A DNA stretch of 64,000 nucleotides from Gemmatimonadaceae bacterium (GCA_036003045.1 DASYSS010000050.1:124001-188000); one strand, 5' to 3'; counted from the stretch's first letter, positions 32,853 through 42,261 are shown. Made by a program: numbers and translations. The notes: generated from the letters alone by a model not told the origin.

Positions 32853-33668
32853 ATGCATCGGGCGATGCCCGCGAGCATGCCGCTTCAAGCGTTGTTCGAC
32901 GAACTTCCGTTGTGGCTGCTCTTCCTTCTGACGCTCGCTCTCGTCGCGTTCTCCATCGAAGTCGGCGTCCACGTGGGCCGACGCGAGCGGAGGCACGCGG
33001 CGCACGAAGGTCCGTCGCAGGTCGGGTTGGCGACCACGTCGGTCCTCGGCCTGGTCGCATTCATCGTCGGCTTCGTGCTCGGGCTCGCCGAGGCGCGCTA
33101 CGAATCGCGCCGCGAGGCCAAGTTTTCGGAAGCGGACGCAATCGCCAGGGCGTTCGCTCGTGCGTCGTTTCTTCCCGACTCGTCGCGGACGGCGGCGCGT
33201 CGCCTACTGCAGCGAGCGGCGACTGCCGGTCTGGACCTGGAGGTTCCGCGCACCATGGACAGCGCGATGGTCGTGCTCGGAGCCGCCCGAGACTCGCTTT
33301 GGACGGTGGCAAGCGCCGAGGCGAACGCGCAACCCGAATCCGACACGAGGGCGATGTTCGTCGAATCGGTCAGTGACGTGTTCGATGCGTTCCGGCGCGA
33401 GATATTCATCGCGCGCTACGGGCGCATTCCGCCGACGATCTGGTTCGTGTTCCTCGCCCTGACCGCCCTTGGCGCCGGCATCGTCGGCTACCAGAGTGGT
33501 CTCGGCTCGGCGCGGCGACCGATGTCGGCGATGGCGGTCCTCGCCGTTTCCCTCGCGACGGTGGTTTACGTGATCACCGACCTCGATCGGCCGAATCGAG
33601 GAACGCTTCACATGAGCCGCGAGGCCATGGTCGCGCTGCACGAGACGTTCACGCCGAGAGAGCGCTGA
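32853..33668 (+). CDS. DUF4239 (bestrophin-like) membrane protein
   Basis: This 271-residue protein has two N-terminal and two C-terminal helices flanking a cytosolic helical region, the layout of DUF4239. The conserved block is GLVAFIVGFVLGLAEARYESRREAKFSEADAIARAFARA, where small residues and the R-Y-E pattern recur. The family has been compared with bestrophin anion channels, but transport is not proven. The ATG has GAGG four bases upstream and lies ten bases after the kinase stop codon, suggesting joint expression with it. Confidence 0.85.
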   Translation: MHRAMPASMPLQALFDELPLWLLFLLTLALVAFSIEVGVHVGRRERRHAAHEGPSQVGLATTSVLGLVAFIVGFVLGLAEARYESRREAKFSEADAIARAFARASFLPDSSRTAARRLLQRAATAGLDLEVPRTMDSAMVVLGAARDSLWTVASAEANAQPESDTRAMFVESVSDVFDAFRREIFIARYGRIPPTIWFVFLALTALGAGIVGYQSGLGSARRPMSAMAVLAVSLATVVYVITDLDRPNRGTLHMSREAMVALHETFTPRER

Positions 33669-33819
33669 CCGCCTCGGCAGGCGGGCGGCGACGCGACCGT
33701 CTCGTTGGTCGATGGTGCCACACGCCACTTCACATCCGCCGACGAGCGGCGCGAGGCATGTCGCCTGCCCCCCACGCCTCAGTTCAGGGACGCATTCCCG
33801 CTGAGCTGGTGGCACACAG

Positions 33820-35532
33820 ATGCTGGTCACGTTGTCGGCGCTCATCGCTGCGGCCGCGATGCCGCTTGGCCCCATCACGAGTCGCGATTCCACGCGCGCA
33901 CTCCGCGTCGCCCATCGGGCGCAGGGCGATTTCGAGGCGCTGCGGCGGCAGCTCCTGCCGCACGGGACGTTGATCGCCGCTCCCGGCTGCGACGCCGTCG
34001 TCGGCCGCTACTGTTTTCTGCAACAAGTCGCGTCCGCCGCGCCGCAGGAAGCGCCCGAGGTCGTCGCGGGGCGGCTTCGATTGCTGGCCACTCTCGACAG
34101 CGTCAGCGCGCTCATACCAGGCGATCGCTGGATCCTTGGCCAACGCGTCCGCTATCTCGTCGAGGCCGGGCACGCGCAATCGGCGGACAGCCTCGGCGTC
34201 GCGTGCGCCGCATCGGCGACGGACGCCGCAACGAAGAGCTGGTGTTTCGCGCTGGTCGGTTACACGGCGCAGCAGTACGGAAAGTTCGCGCGCGCCGACG
34301 GGGCGTTCTCTCTGGCGCTCGACGAGTTGCGCGAAGCAGAGCGCCGAAAGTTCGAAGATCTCGCGCTGTTCATCGGAGGGCGCGCCGCTCGGCCGTACCG
34401 CAACGCCGATCGTAGCTCGAGCGATTCGGCGGCGGCCGCGTTCTGGCGGCTCGTTCAACCGTTGTATCTGACCGGTGAGAACGATCTGCGCACCGAGCTT
34501 CTCGCCCGCATCACACGGATGCACATCGAGCAAGACAGCCGGACGGTGATGGGTGATTGGTTCCGCGGCGACGACCGCGAGACACTCCTTCGTTACGGCA
34601 TCGCTCTCTGGTACACGCAGGGAGACCCGCGTCCGGGTGCCCTCGGCCCGCCGCCGATCGCCGGCATCCGGCGCCAACCGTCGTTCAACTTCTTCCCCGA
34701 CGCGCACGCGTTTTCGTCCCCGGACCAACTGACGCCCGACGACTGGGCATATCAGAACGTCGACAATGGGCCGACCTACGCGCCCACGTGGGCGTGGAGT
34801 TTTCTCCCGCTCATCAATCATCAAGTCGCGCTCTTTCGCCGCGGCGACTCGGCATTCGTCGTCGCGTCGTTCGCCGTGAACGACGCGTCGCACAACACTC
34901 CGCGGGAGGCCGGCATCTTTGCCGCCACGATCGATCACGGCGGTGTGCTTCAGCCGTTCGGCACGACGATCCAGAACGCCTCGTCGAAGATCGTGTCGAC
35001 GCTCATGGCGCCCTGGCGCCCCTTGATCGTGAGCCTCGAGGTGCTGGATTCGGCGAACCACGCGGCGGAGCGCGCCCGCTTCGCGCCCAGGTTGCCGGTG
35101 CCCGGCACGCGATTGAGTCTCTCGGATCTCTTGCTGTACGCGCCGAGCGACTCCGTTCCGCTGACCTCACTCAAAGACGCCGTGCCGCTCGCGCTGCATG
35201 CCATGGAGGCGCCGAGCAACAGGCAGATCGGCGTGTTCTGGGAAACCTACGGCGTGCGGCCCGAGGGAGAGGCGTTCGATTACTCGCTCATCGTGGAGCC
35301 GGTGGACAAGGGGTTGATCCACCGCGCACTCGTCGCGGTTCACGTGGTGGACCCCGACCGCGGCCTCAGTCTTCAGTGGCGTGAGACGCCGTCGATCTCG
35401 GCCGGCATCGCGTCGCGGAGCGTGGTGGTGGATCTCTCACGCCTTCAGCCTGGACAGTACCTCGTGAGGTTGATGTTGACGTCGGGGACGGAGCTTCCGG
35501 TCGTCGCCGAGCGGAGTATCCAGGTGTTTTGA
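33820..35532 (+). CDS. Large secreted protein of unknown function
   Basis: This 570-residue product has a short Sec-type signal (MLVTLSALIAAAAMPLGPIT). The first part is helical, TPR-like and rich in Ala/Leu (ILGQRVRYLVEAGHAQSADSL, YTAQQYGKFARADGAFSLAL). The latter part is beta-rich, with repeated strands such as ADGVF/VVASFAVND and the terminal LQPGQYLVRLMLTSGTELPVVAERSIQVF, like the C-terminal part of GWxTD-type proteins common in this phylum. I cannot fix a family. It is flanked by spacers of about 150 and 140 bases with nothing recognisable, so it is probably monocistronic. Confidence 0.75.
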   Translation: MLVTLSALIAAAAMPLGPITSRDSTRALRVAHRAQGDFEALRRQLLPHGTLIAAPGCDAVVGRYCFLQQVASAAPQEAPEVVAGRLRLLATLDSVSALIPGDRWILGQRVRYLVEAGHAQSADSLGVACAASATDAATKSWCFALVGYTAQQYGKFARADGAFSLALDELREAERRKFEDLALFIGGRAARPYRNADRSSSDSAAAAFWRLVQPLYLTGENDLRTELLARITRMHIEQDSRTVMGDWFRGDDRETLLRYGIALWYTQGDPRPGALGPPPIAGIRRQPSFNFFPDAHAFSSPDQLTPDDWAYQNVDNGPTYAPTWAWSFLPLINHQVALFRRGDSAFVVASFAVNDASHNTPREAGIFAATIDHGGVLQPFGTTIQNASSKIVSTLMAPWRPLIVSLEVLDSANHAAERARFAPRLPVPGTRLSLSDLLLYAPSDSVPLTSLKDAVPLALHAMEAPSNRQIGVFWETYGVRPEGEAFDYSLIVEPVDKGLIHRALVAVHVVDPDRGLSLQWRETPSISAGIASRSVVVDLSRLQPGQYLVRLMLTSGTELPVVAERSIQVF

Positions 35533-35673
35533 TGGGGCTGCCCGGGGCCGCGACAAAACAACGAGCGGCGTGTCGAATTCGACGCGAGTCGTTCGACGTG
35601 GTAGTGAGAGGCGGATGGAGGCTCGAACGAGTCGGGCTCCAGAAGCCGCTGAAACCGCCAGGGAGAACCGATC

Positions 35674-36093
35674 ATGTCGACCTCGAGCGCCAAGACCGTC
35701 AATCGCCTGCTCTGGACCGCTCAGAGCCTCGCCGCCGCTCTCTTCCTGTTCGCCGGTTCGGTGAAATTCATCATCCCCGCCGACAAGATGCAGTCGGGCC
35801 CGATCGTTTTCCCGATCGCCTTCATCTATTTCATCGGCATCTGCGAGTGCCTCGGCGCCCTCGGGCTGCTGCTGCCGGGCCTGCTGAGAATCCGCACGTC
35901 GCTTACACCACTCGCGGCAGCGGGACTGACGATCATCATGGTCGGGGCAACGACCGTCAGCGTATTGGCAATGGGCGTCGCCGCGGGAGTGTTCCCGGCC
36001 GTCGTCGGAATCATCACCGCGTGGATCGCGTACAGCCGGGGCCGAGTCATGCCCCTCGTCGAAACACCGCGGCGCCTACTGCGCGTCGCGTAG
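35674..36093 (+). CDS. DoxX-like membrane protein
   Basis: This 139-residue protein has four helices in the DoxX-like (DUF4345/DoxX_2) arrangement: LWTAQSLAAALFLFAGSVKFI, then FIYFIGICECLGALGLLLPGL with the conserved Glu, and two C-terminal helices. DoxX relatives include subunits of thiosulfate:quinone oxidoreductase and many small proteins of unknown role. GGGAG lies eight bases before the ATG. Single gene, convergent with the second ADOP permease. Confidence 0.9.
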   Translation: MSTSSAKTVNRLLWTAQSLAAALFLFAGSVKFIIPADKMQSGPIVFPIAFIYFIGICECLGALGLLLPGLLRIRTSLTPLAAAGLTIIMVGATTVSVLAMGVAAGVFPAVVGIITAWIAYSRGRVMPLVETPRRLLRVA

Positions 36094-36135
36094 AACAAGC
36101 TCGCGGCGTGTCCCCGTCCCCCTGTCCAGCTCCGC

Positions 36136-38619
36136 CTACTCCGCCCTCATCGCCCTGACTGGATCGATGCGCGTCGCGCGCCGCGCAGGAAAGTAGGCGG
36201 CGCCGGCGGCCGTGATCAGCAAGAGTACCGACACAACGGCGAGTGTCGCAGGATCGGACGGACGAGTGTCGAACAGCATCGCTGTCAGCAACCGTGAACC
36301 ACCGAGCGCGCCGGCCAAACCGACGACGGTTCCCACCCCCGCGACGATCAGCGCCTGCTTCAGCACCATGTTTCGCACGGCACTCGGTGTCGCGCCCAGC
36401 GCGATCCGGATTCCGAACTCTCGCGTCTGTTGACTGACGGCCGAGGCGATGATGCCGTACAGTCCGACCGCGGCAAGGACGAGCGCGACGAGGGCGAACG
36501 TGGACAACAGCAGTGCGTCGAAGCGGGGGACGACGAGTTGCGGTGCGATCAAGTCGTCCATCGACTGGACGCGGACGAATGTCGCGCCGGCTCCCGCACC
36601 CTCGACGGCGCGACGCCACGCGTCCTCCGGCAGCCGGACGCCGCGAGTACGCATGACGAAGTAACCTTGGGCCAGCACTTGCCGGTACGGCCTGAAGATC
36701 GTCGGCGTGCTCTCGCGATGCAGCCGATAGTGAAAGTCGCGCACGACACCGACGACCGTGACCAACGAGTCCGGCGAGCGTTGGCCCGCCTCGTGAAAAC
36801 GTTTGCCGATCGCGCTCTCGTGCGGCCAGAGACGCCGCGCAACGCCTTCGGTGATGATGCCGACTCGCGGAGCGTCTTCCCGATCCGCGTCGGTGAACAA
36901 ACGCCCGCTCACGAGCGGCACGCCGAGGGCCCGAAAGAAATCAGGGCCCACGGCGTCGAATCCAAACCATGGATTCGCTTTCGCCTCGTCGTCCGACTGT
37001 CCCTCGGCGGCGAACGATCCCATCCACACGTTCGAGCCGAGAAACGGCGGGGCGCCCGCGGGTGACAGCGCGACGACGTGCTGTGTCTCCCGAAGCGTTT
37101 CCATCAAACGCTCGTGCGCGGCGAAGTTTCTATCACCGACGCATCTCGACCAGATCGCCGAATCGGATGCATTGAGCCGAGGCGATGCCGGCCGACATTC
37201 GGAGACATACGTCCGCCACGGCAGTGCGATCGACAGCATCGTGACGTGCTCGGTCTCGTAACCGAGATCGAGCGACGCCAGCCGCTCGAGACTACGCACG
37301 AGCAGGCCGGCTCCCGCCAGCACGATCACCGCGAGCGCGATCTGAGAGCCGACGAGCGCATGACGAACCTTGCGCATGCGCCGTCCCTCGGTTCCGCCAC
37401 GAGTATCGGATCGCAGCGGCGACGCGAGGTCGAATCGGAGTGCCACGAGCGACGGCGCGACGCCGAAGAGGAGAACCGCAGCCGCGGTCACGAGCGCGCC
37501 GATGGCGAGGGGTGTGCCCGCAAGGGCAATCACGTCAGTGCGCGGCAGGCCGTTCGGTGCCAAACGCAGGAGCGCATCGAGAATCACGCGCGCAAGCCAC
37601 ACGCCCAATCCGCCGCCGACCACGGCGAGCAGCACGCTCTCCGCCAGCAAGAGGCGCAAGAGATCGGTCGACGAGGCCCCAATCGCGCGGCGAATGGACA
37701 GCTCGCGAGCGCGTCCGGTCGCGCGCAGCAGAAGCAGGTTGCCCACGTTCACGCACGCGAGAATCAGCAGCAGAGCGACCGCTGCCGAGAGCGCGAGCAG
37801 CGCCGGACGCGCGTCACCACTCACCATCGCGTCGATCGTGTGAACCTGCGCCCCGACGGCGTTCGTGCCGAAGTCGCGCAGCTGATCGGGATCGTGCTGA
37901 AGAAAGGCCAGGAAGTCCTGGCGAGCGGCTTCGGGCGTGGCTCCGGAGTTCAGACGCCCCACGACGTCGAGGCTTCCATATTCCGACGCGATCCAGAATT
38001 CGGCGCCGCGAGGATAGTCGAGGCCGGGCGGAGCGACGCCGACGACGGTGAGTATCCAATTCAGCTTCGGCAGGGCCAAGTGCCGGCCGATGACCGACGA
38101 GTCGCCACCGAACGCGCGTTGCCATGCCGAGTAGGCGAGAACGATCGGCGCTCCGGCCGCTGAGCCGCTGCCCCAAGGCACGTTGTCGCCCGCGTGAAAC
38201 AGGCGACCCAAGGCGGGCGCTGCTCCGAGGACGCCGAAGAAGTCGTCGGTGACGACTGATTCTCGCAAAACGAGACGGCGGTCGCCGTCGGTGAGCGCAT
38301 CCGCGAGTACACGCCAATGCGCCAGCCCCGCGGCCGCGCGGAGGGAGTGCGTCCCGACGCGGAGCCGATGAAGCTGCGTCGGAGTGATCGGCACCTCCGT
38401 GGCGGCTCCGCTCGCCGTGCCCGAGAGCTCGACGACCTGGTCCGGCCCCTCGATCGGGAGGCGGCGCAGGAGCACGGACTCGAAGACACTGAACATCGCG
38501 CTCGACAGGCCGATCGCGAGACCGAGGATGAGTACGACGGTGACGCTGAGCGCCGGCGCGCGCCGCAAGGAGCGCGCGGCGAGCGACAGATCGCGACGAG
38601 TGCGGTCGAGCACCTCCAT
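36136..38619 (-). CDS. ADOP-type ABC permease, second copy
   Basis: This 827-residue permease has two MacB-core/FtsX units. It starts directly at RTRRDLSLAARSLRRAPALSV and thus lacks the soluble prefix domain seen in the copy at 23.9 kb. FtsX 1 contains LILACVNVGNLLLLRATGRARELSIRRAIGA and FtsX 2 SQQTREFGIRIALGATPSAV, ending PARRATRIDPVRAMRAE. No PadR gene and no ATPase gene are adjacent. The two copies are well diverged, so they are not a recent duplication. The transported molecule is unknown. Confidence 0.93.
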   Translation of the reverse strand: MEVLDRTRRDLSLAARSLRRAPALSVTVVLILGLAIGLSSAMFSVFESVLLRRLPIEGPDQVVELSGTASGAATEVPITPTQLHRLRVGTHSLRAAAGLAHWRVLADALTDGDRRLVLRESVVTDDFFGVLGAAPALGRLFHAGDNVPWGSGSAAGAPIVLAYSAWQRAFGGDSSVIGRHLALPKLNWILTVVGVAPPGLDYPRGAEFWIASEYGSLDVVGRLNSGATPEAARQDFLAFLQHDPDQLRDFGTNAVGAQVHTIDAMVSGDARPALLALSAAVALLLILACVNVGNLLLLRATGRARELSIRRAIGASSTDLLRLLLAESVLLAVVGGGLGVWLARVILDALLRLAPNGLPRTDVIALAGTPLAIGALVTAAAVLLFGVAPSLVALRFDLASPLRSDTRGGTEGRRMRKVRHALVGSQIALAVIVLAGAGLLVRSLERLASLDLGYETEHVTMLSIALPWRTYVSECRPASPRLNASDSAIWSRCVGDRNFAAHERLMETLRETQHVVALSPAGAPPFLGSNVWMGSFAAEGQSDDEAKANPWFGFDAVGPDFFRALGVPLVSGRLFTDADREDAPRVGIITEGVARRLWPHESAIGKRFHEAGQRSPDSLVTVVGVVRDFHYRLHRESTPTIFRPYRQVLAQGYFVMRTRGVRLPEDAWRRAVEGAGAGATFVRVQSMDDLIAPQLVVPRFDALLLSTFALVALVLAAVGLYGIIASAVSQQTREFGIRIALGATPSAVRNMVLKQALIVAGVGTVVGLAGALGGSRLLTAMLFDTRPSDPATLAVVSVLLLITAAGAAYFPARRATRIDPVRAMRAE

Positions 38620-38847
38620 CCTCAGCGCCGGCCAGTTCTGTTCATGTTAGTCCTATGACACGCTGATAGTCGTCGACCCGGCCTTAGAGGCGAAGGAGGT
38701 CGAGTCGCTCCCACACGCGATGAGCAGACACGTCACGACACCCAATGGCACGGGGCGACTCATCGACCCTCGAAGCGTTGGAGGCGATGAGCGTTCTCCC
38801 AAATCACCGCGATGGCAAGGGCCCCTCGCCGCCGGCGAGGACGCCGA

Positions 38848-39414
38848 CTAGTGGCGGCGGTGGCGTTTCGACGGCGCAAAGCGCCGATCCCGCCAGCTGA
38901 GTATCGTGCGCCAGGAAACAGTCAGAGACCCTCCGATTCCGACCTCTGACCACCGTCGTCCCGCCTCGCGGAAGGCGGCGCACATCTCCTGAACTTCCTG
39001 GAGGTTCCGCGGACGCGACTTCGCTCGATAGTCGACGCAGACGTCGAGGATCTGTCTCGATGCGCGCCAATCATGATCGAGATCGCCGTCGGTGATTTTC
39101 TGAAACGCGCTGACGAGCCCCTCGCTGCTGGAGTGGGCTTCCTCCGCCACATCGAGAATCGCTTTCGTCCGTTCGGCGCTGTGCGGCGGTCGCCGGCCCG
39201 AAAGGACTCGCATGCTGCCCCACACGGCGCCGGCGGCGATCATTCCCCACAAACCGTAGTCCGGGGCGTAGACGCGATCGACGAGGTAATGCCCGTAGTC
39301 GTGCGGCGGACTGGATCGGCCGCCATAACCGGGGACATGCACCACGCAGCCGTCGTCGCGATACGCGCGACAGACGTAGTCGCGGTAGCCGGTTCGGATG
39401 AACTGAATTTCCAT
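38848..39414 (-). CDS. Hypothetical protein with a single central helix
   Basis: This 188-residue product starts at the ATG at 39414 (MEIQFIRTGYRDYVCRAYRD). The N-terminus is a small beta-rich, Tyr/Gly-rich segment with two cysteines (VCRAYRDDGC). One hydrophobic helix follows at about 50-70 (DYGLWGMIAAGAVWGSMRVL), then a charged helical part with AERTKAILDVAEEAHSSSEGL. No named family is recognised. It lies downstream of the DUF3761 gene on the same strand, separated by a terminator-like hairpin. The 228 bases between it and the second ADOP gene contain nothing I can name. Confidence 0.6.
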   Translation of the reverse strand: MEIQFIRTGYRDYVCRAYRDDGCVVHVPGYGGRSSPPHDYGHYLVDRVYAPDYGLWGMIAAGAVWGSMRVLSGRRPPHSAERTKAILDVAEEAHSSSEGLVSAFQKITDGDLDHDWRASRQILDVCVDYRAKSRPRNLQEVQEMCAAFREAGRRWSEVGIGGSLTVSWRTILSWRDRRFAPSKRHRRH

Positions 39415-39430
39415 GGCCGAGCCCAAACCA

Positions 39431-39458
39431 AGTTGCGCGGACCTGGGTCCGCGCAACT
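39431..39458 (-). terminator. Hairpin after DUF3761 gene
   Basis: AGTTGCGCGGAC and GTCCGCGCAACT form a perfect 12-base-pair stem with a four-base loop, 48 bases after the DUF3761 stop. A smaller CCGCCGC/GCGGCGG hairpin precedes it at 39470-39489. It also lies just ahead of the next gene on this strand. Confidence 0.55.
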
Positions 39459-39505
39459 GAGCATAGCAGCCGCCGCCCGAAAGCGGCGGGGTTTCCGGCC
39501 GATGG

Positions 39506-39949
39506 TCAGGCCTTCAGCGCTCGCTGCACACCGCCGTGCCGAGCACAGGCGCCTTGCATCGATTTCGCGTGCGAGAACGTTCCGTCCTTGCACAACGCGG
39601 TCGCACCCGTCGAGTCGTGCTCCGCCTTGTTCTCCGCCTTGACCGCCTTCGACTCGGCGCGCTTTGCCTTCGAGTCGGCGGCGGCCGCCTTCGTCGAATC
39701 TCCGTGCGTCTTCGCGGCGGCGGCGCGCGCCTTGTCGGCTTTGGCCGACTTTTGTGCCGCCGCCGTGGCCAGCGTGTCCACGCCGCCGTGACTGGAGCAC
39801 GTGCCGCGGCCCGTCGCGGTGGACGTCGTGCCGTCCTTGCAGATACTCTGCGTGGTGGCCTTGGCCTTTGCCTGAGCGAGAGCCGGCGAGGACGCGAGAG
39901 CGATTCCGAATGCGATGACGACGGCGTTTGCCAGCGGTGAAGCACGCAT
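39506..39949 (-). CDS. Secreted DUF3761 protein with duplicated motif
   Basis: This 147-residue exported protein has a Sec signal (MRASPLANAVVIAFGIALAS, cleaved near ALAQ). The mature part carries the DUF3761 motif twice: SICKDGTTSTATGRGTCSSHGG near the start, and ALCKDGTFSHAKSMQGACARHGG at the end. The two are joined by a highly charged Ala/Lys/Glu segment (about 65-115) that is probably helical or coiled-coil. Each motif has two Cys and a His, suggesting a disulfide or metal site. The function is unknown. It is divergent from topoisomerase IB, with only 35 bases between starts. Confidence 0.8.
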   Translation of the reverse strand: MRASPLANAVVIAFGIALASSPALAQAKAKATTQSICKDGTTSTATGRGTCSSHGGVDTLATAAAQKSAKADKARAAAAKTHGDSTKAAAADSKAKRAESKAVKAENKAEHDSTGATALCKDGTFSHAKSMQGACARHGGVQRALKA

Positions 39950-39984
39950 AGGTTCTCCGCGAGTTTTGTGGACTTGGCCGTTGC

Positions 39985-41088
39985 ATGAACCACGCCTCTG
40001 GCACACTAAAATTCGCCGGCAGCACGCTTGTTGCTCTGACCGAGACGCTGTGGATTAAACGATTCGGATCGAAGCGCTCGGGCTTCCGCTACGTCGATGG
40101 AAAGGGCCGGCCGATTCGCGATCGCCGGACGCTCGCGCGCATCGAGGCCCTCCGGGTGCCGCCGGCGTGGCGCGGCGTACACATCGCCGCCAGCCCGCGG
40201 TCGGCGATTCAGGCGTGGGGGTTCGACGCGCGCGGCCGCCGGCAGTATCGCTATCACGAGCGGGCCGTCGAGCGGCGCGAGCTCCGGAAGTACCATCGCG
40301 TGCGCCGGCTCGCCAAGGAGCTGCCGCGCATTCGCCGCACGCTTCGTTTGGACGCGCGGCTCGACGCGCCGGCCCGCGCGGTCGACGCCGACACCGCCGC
40401 CGCCACGGTGCTGCGTCTCATCAGCGAGACGTTCTGTCGTGTCGGCGGCGAGCGTTACACGCGCGAGAACGGAACGTTCGGCATCACGACTCTGCGAAAA
40501 TCACATGTCGAGCTGTCGGGCAAGACCGCACGATTCGCGTACCGGGGCAAGGGGAAGATCCGGCAGCGACAAGTCGTGCATGATCGCGAACTGGTGCGGC
40601 TGGTCGCGCGGCAACTCCGAACCCCGGGCACGCGGCTCTTTCGCTACGCCGACGACGGAAGTTGGCGCCTGCTCACCGCGCGAGACGTCAACGAGTATTT
40701 ACGCAGGCGCGTCGGTCACTACAGCGCGAAGGATCTCCGCACCTGGGGCGGCACGCTCCGCGCGGCGACCGTCCTCGCCGAGCTCGGACCCGCGAAGACG
40801 CCGAGCGAGGCGAAGCGAAACGTGGCGCTCGCGATGCGTCTCGTGTCGTCGGAGCTGGGCAACACGGCCACGATTTGCCGGAAGTCGTACGTCCATCCGA
40901 TCGTGATCGCGCGATACCTCGACGAGGGAGAGACGATTCCGCTGCCGCGCGCGCGGCGGCGGGCATCGAACCGAGGGCAAGCGCACTCACCGGAGGAACG
41001 CGCGCTGATCGCGTTTCTCGACCGCCATTTTCCCGAGCGTCGCCGGCGGCCGCGCCAAGACGACTCGAGCCAACCACCGGGTGAGTGA
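39985..41088 (+). CDS. DNA topoisomerase IB (bacterial, poxvirus-like)
   Basis: This 367-residue enzyme relaxes supercoils by cutting one strand through a 3'-phosphotyrosine link. The N-terminal beta domain (RRSGFRYVDGKGRPIRDR-like) is followed by the catalytic domain. Arg171-Lys172 lie in TTLRKSHVEL, with Lys189/191 in the YRGKGK hairpin. Arg252 is in AKDLRTWGGT, a His is present near the end, and the nucleophile Tyr302 is in CRKSYVHP. All key residues are present. A C-terminal basic tail of about 40 residues is specific to this protein. The start shares a short divergent region with the DUF3761 gene. Confidence 0.95.
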   Translation: MNHASGTLKFAGSTLVALTETLWIKRFGSKRSGFRYVDGKGRPIRDRRTLARIEALRVPPAWRGVHIAASPRSAIQAWGFDARGRRQYRYHERAVERRELRKYHRVRRLAKELPRIRRTLRLDARLDAPARAVDADTAAATVLRLISETFCRVGGERYTRENGTFGITTLRKSHVELSGKTARFAYRGKGKIRQRQVVHDRELVRLVARQLRTPGTRLFRYADDGSWRLLTARDVNEYLRRRVGHYSAKDLRTWGGTLRAATVLAELGPAKTPSEAKRNVALAMRLVSSELGNTATICRKSYVHPIVIARYLDEGETIPLPRARRRASNRGQAHSPEERALIAFLDRHFPERRRRPRQDDSSQPPGE

Positions 41089-41139
41089 TTGGCTCGTCGA
41101 TAGCAGTCAAGGCGGAACTCGAAACCCGCGCCCCCCCGT

Positions 41140-42261
41140 TTAGCTGCGCCCCACGCGCGCGCCTCCGATCGGAGCAGGTCGGAAGCGAAGACCCGCGGCG
41201 ATGCCGCCCTCTCCGTCCAACAGCTGCGCGGCCTTGCCCGAAACCTCCTCGACCAGCGCGTCCTGATCGAGCGCTGCACGAACCGCGTCCTCCGCGTCGC
41301 GCTCGTAGCGGTCGAGGTATCGATCGGTGACATAGAGGTCGCGGACACACGCCTGTTCGAGCGCGTATTTCGTCGCGGGGGCGCCCACTGCTCCGAGTCC
41401 GTGCGCGGCCGCGGCACCGACGATCTCGCCGACGCGCTTGGCGTCCGCCGCATCTCGCAGTTCAGCCGCTCCGGCGCGGGCGGCAGCGGCGATCTCCGCG
41501 TCCGAGGCGTGCACGTCGAGCGACGCGAGGGTGATCACGCGATGCGGCGCGATGGAAGCGAGCTCTCCCTCCAACTGAGAAGTCTCTCTCTTGATTCCAC
41601 CGAGGACGACCCATGCGTCGCCGTCGGCGAGCTCGGCGACGCGCGCGGCCGCATCGGCGAGCATCCGGTCGCGGCCCTTGAGCAACGCTCGTTGAGCCAT
41701 GTCGTGGCCCGTCGTGCCCCGCGTTCCGGTGTGGAATCCCGGGCGCGGCGGCGTTCCCATGTGCTGCGGGGCATCCACCGGGTGATGCGCGTGGATTTTG
41801 TCTTTGCGTGTCAGCGTGCCCGCGCGATGGACGTAGATCGTCGCTTCCGTCGCATCCACGACGATCACGACCGTCGGCCGACTCTCTTTCAGCGCGCGAA
41901 AGTAGGGTGCGAGGTACGCACCGGTTCGCCACTTGGCCAGCGTCGGGGTTCCCGACGACAGCGGCGCCGACTCATGCACGCGGTCGGACGTGATGAAGGA
42001 CGCCCAGCCCGGCGCGCCGATCGACGGGTCCAGTCCGGCGAGGGACGAGGCGAGCAGGCCCAGGCATCGTTCGAGTCGCTCTTCCTCACCGGGCAACGTC
42101 TTGTCCAACGCGTGGCGGATCTTGTCGAGATGATGGTCGAGCTGGGTGCGCCACGATCGCTGCTCCGCCGGGTCGGCGGCTGAACCGTCGATGTAGACGC
42201 TCAGGACGCGCTCGCTACTCAGCGAGCGATGAAGGGTGAGGACTTCGGCTTGGGTAAGCAT
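41140..42261 (-). CDS. baeRF/Vms1-type release-factor-like protein
   Basis: This 373-residue cytoplasmic protein resembles bacterial homologues of eRF1 (the baeRF families, related to VLRF1/Vms1). The N-terminal domain opens LTQAEVLTLHRSLSSERVLSVYIDG. The middle domain has VVIVVDATEATIYVHRAGTL and the loop GFHTGTRGTTGHDMAQRALL, where a GGQ-like tripeptide would sit. The C-terminal domain is eRF1_3-like (APATKYALEQACVRDLYVTDRYL). The loop lacks a canonical GGQ, so peptidyl-tRNA cleavage is uncertain. The ATG at 42261 is chosen because upstream sequence in frame is Arg-rich and non-conserved. Convergent with topoisomerase IB. Confidence 0.8.
   Translation of the reverse strand: MLTQAEVLTLHRSLSSERVLSVYIDGSAADPAEQRSWRTQLDHHLDKIRHALDKTLPGEEERLERCLGLLASSLAGLDPSIGAPGWASFITSDRVHESAPLSSGTPTLAKWRTGAYLAPYFRALKESRPTVVIVVDATEATIYVHRAGTLTRKDKIHAHHPVDAPQHMGTPPRPGFHTGTRGTTGHDMAQRALLKGRDRMLADAAARVAELADGDAWVVLGGIKRETSQLEGELASIAPHRVITLASLDVHASDAEIAAAARAGAAELRDAADAKRVGEIVGAAAAHGLGAVGAPATKYALEQACVRDLYVTDRYLDRYERDAEDAVRAALDQDALVEEVSGKAAQLLDGEGGIAAGLRFRPAPIGGARVGRS

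Noticed and set aside
38719-38850. 43-codon frame MSRHVTTPNGTGRLIDPRSV on the plus strand
   Set aside because: No ribosome site, no recognised similarity, and it overlaps the end of the gene on the other strand.
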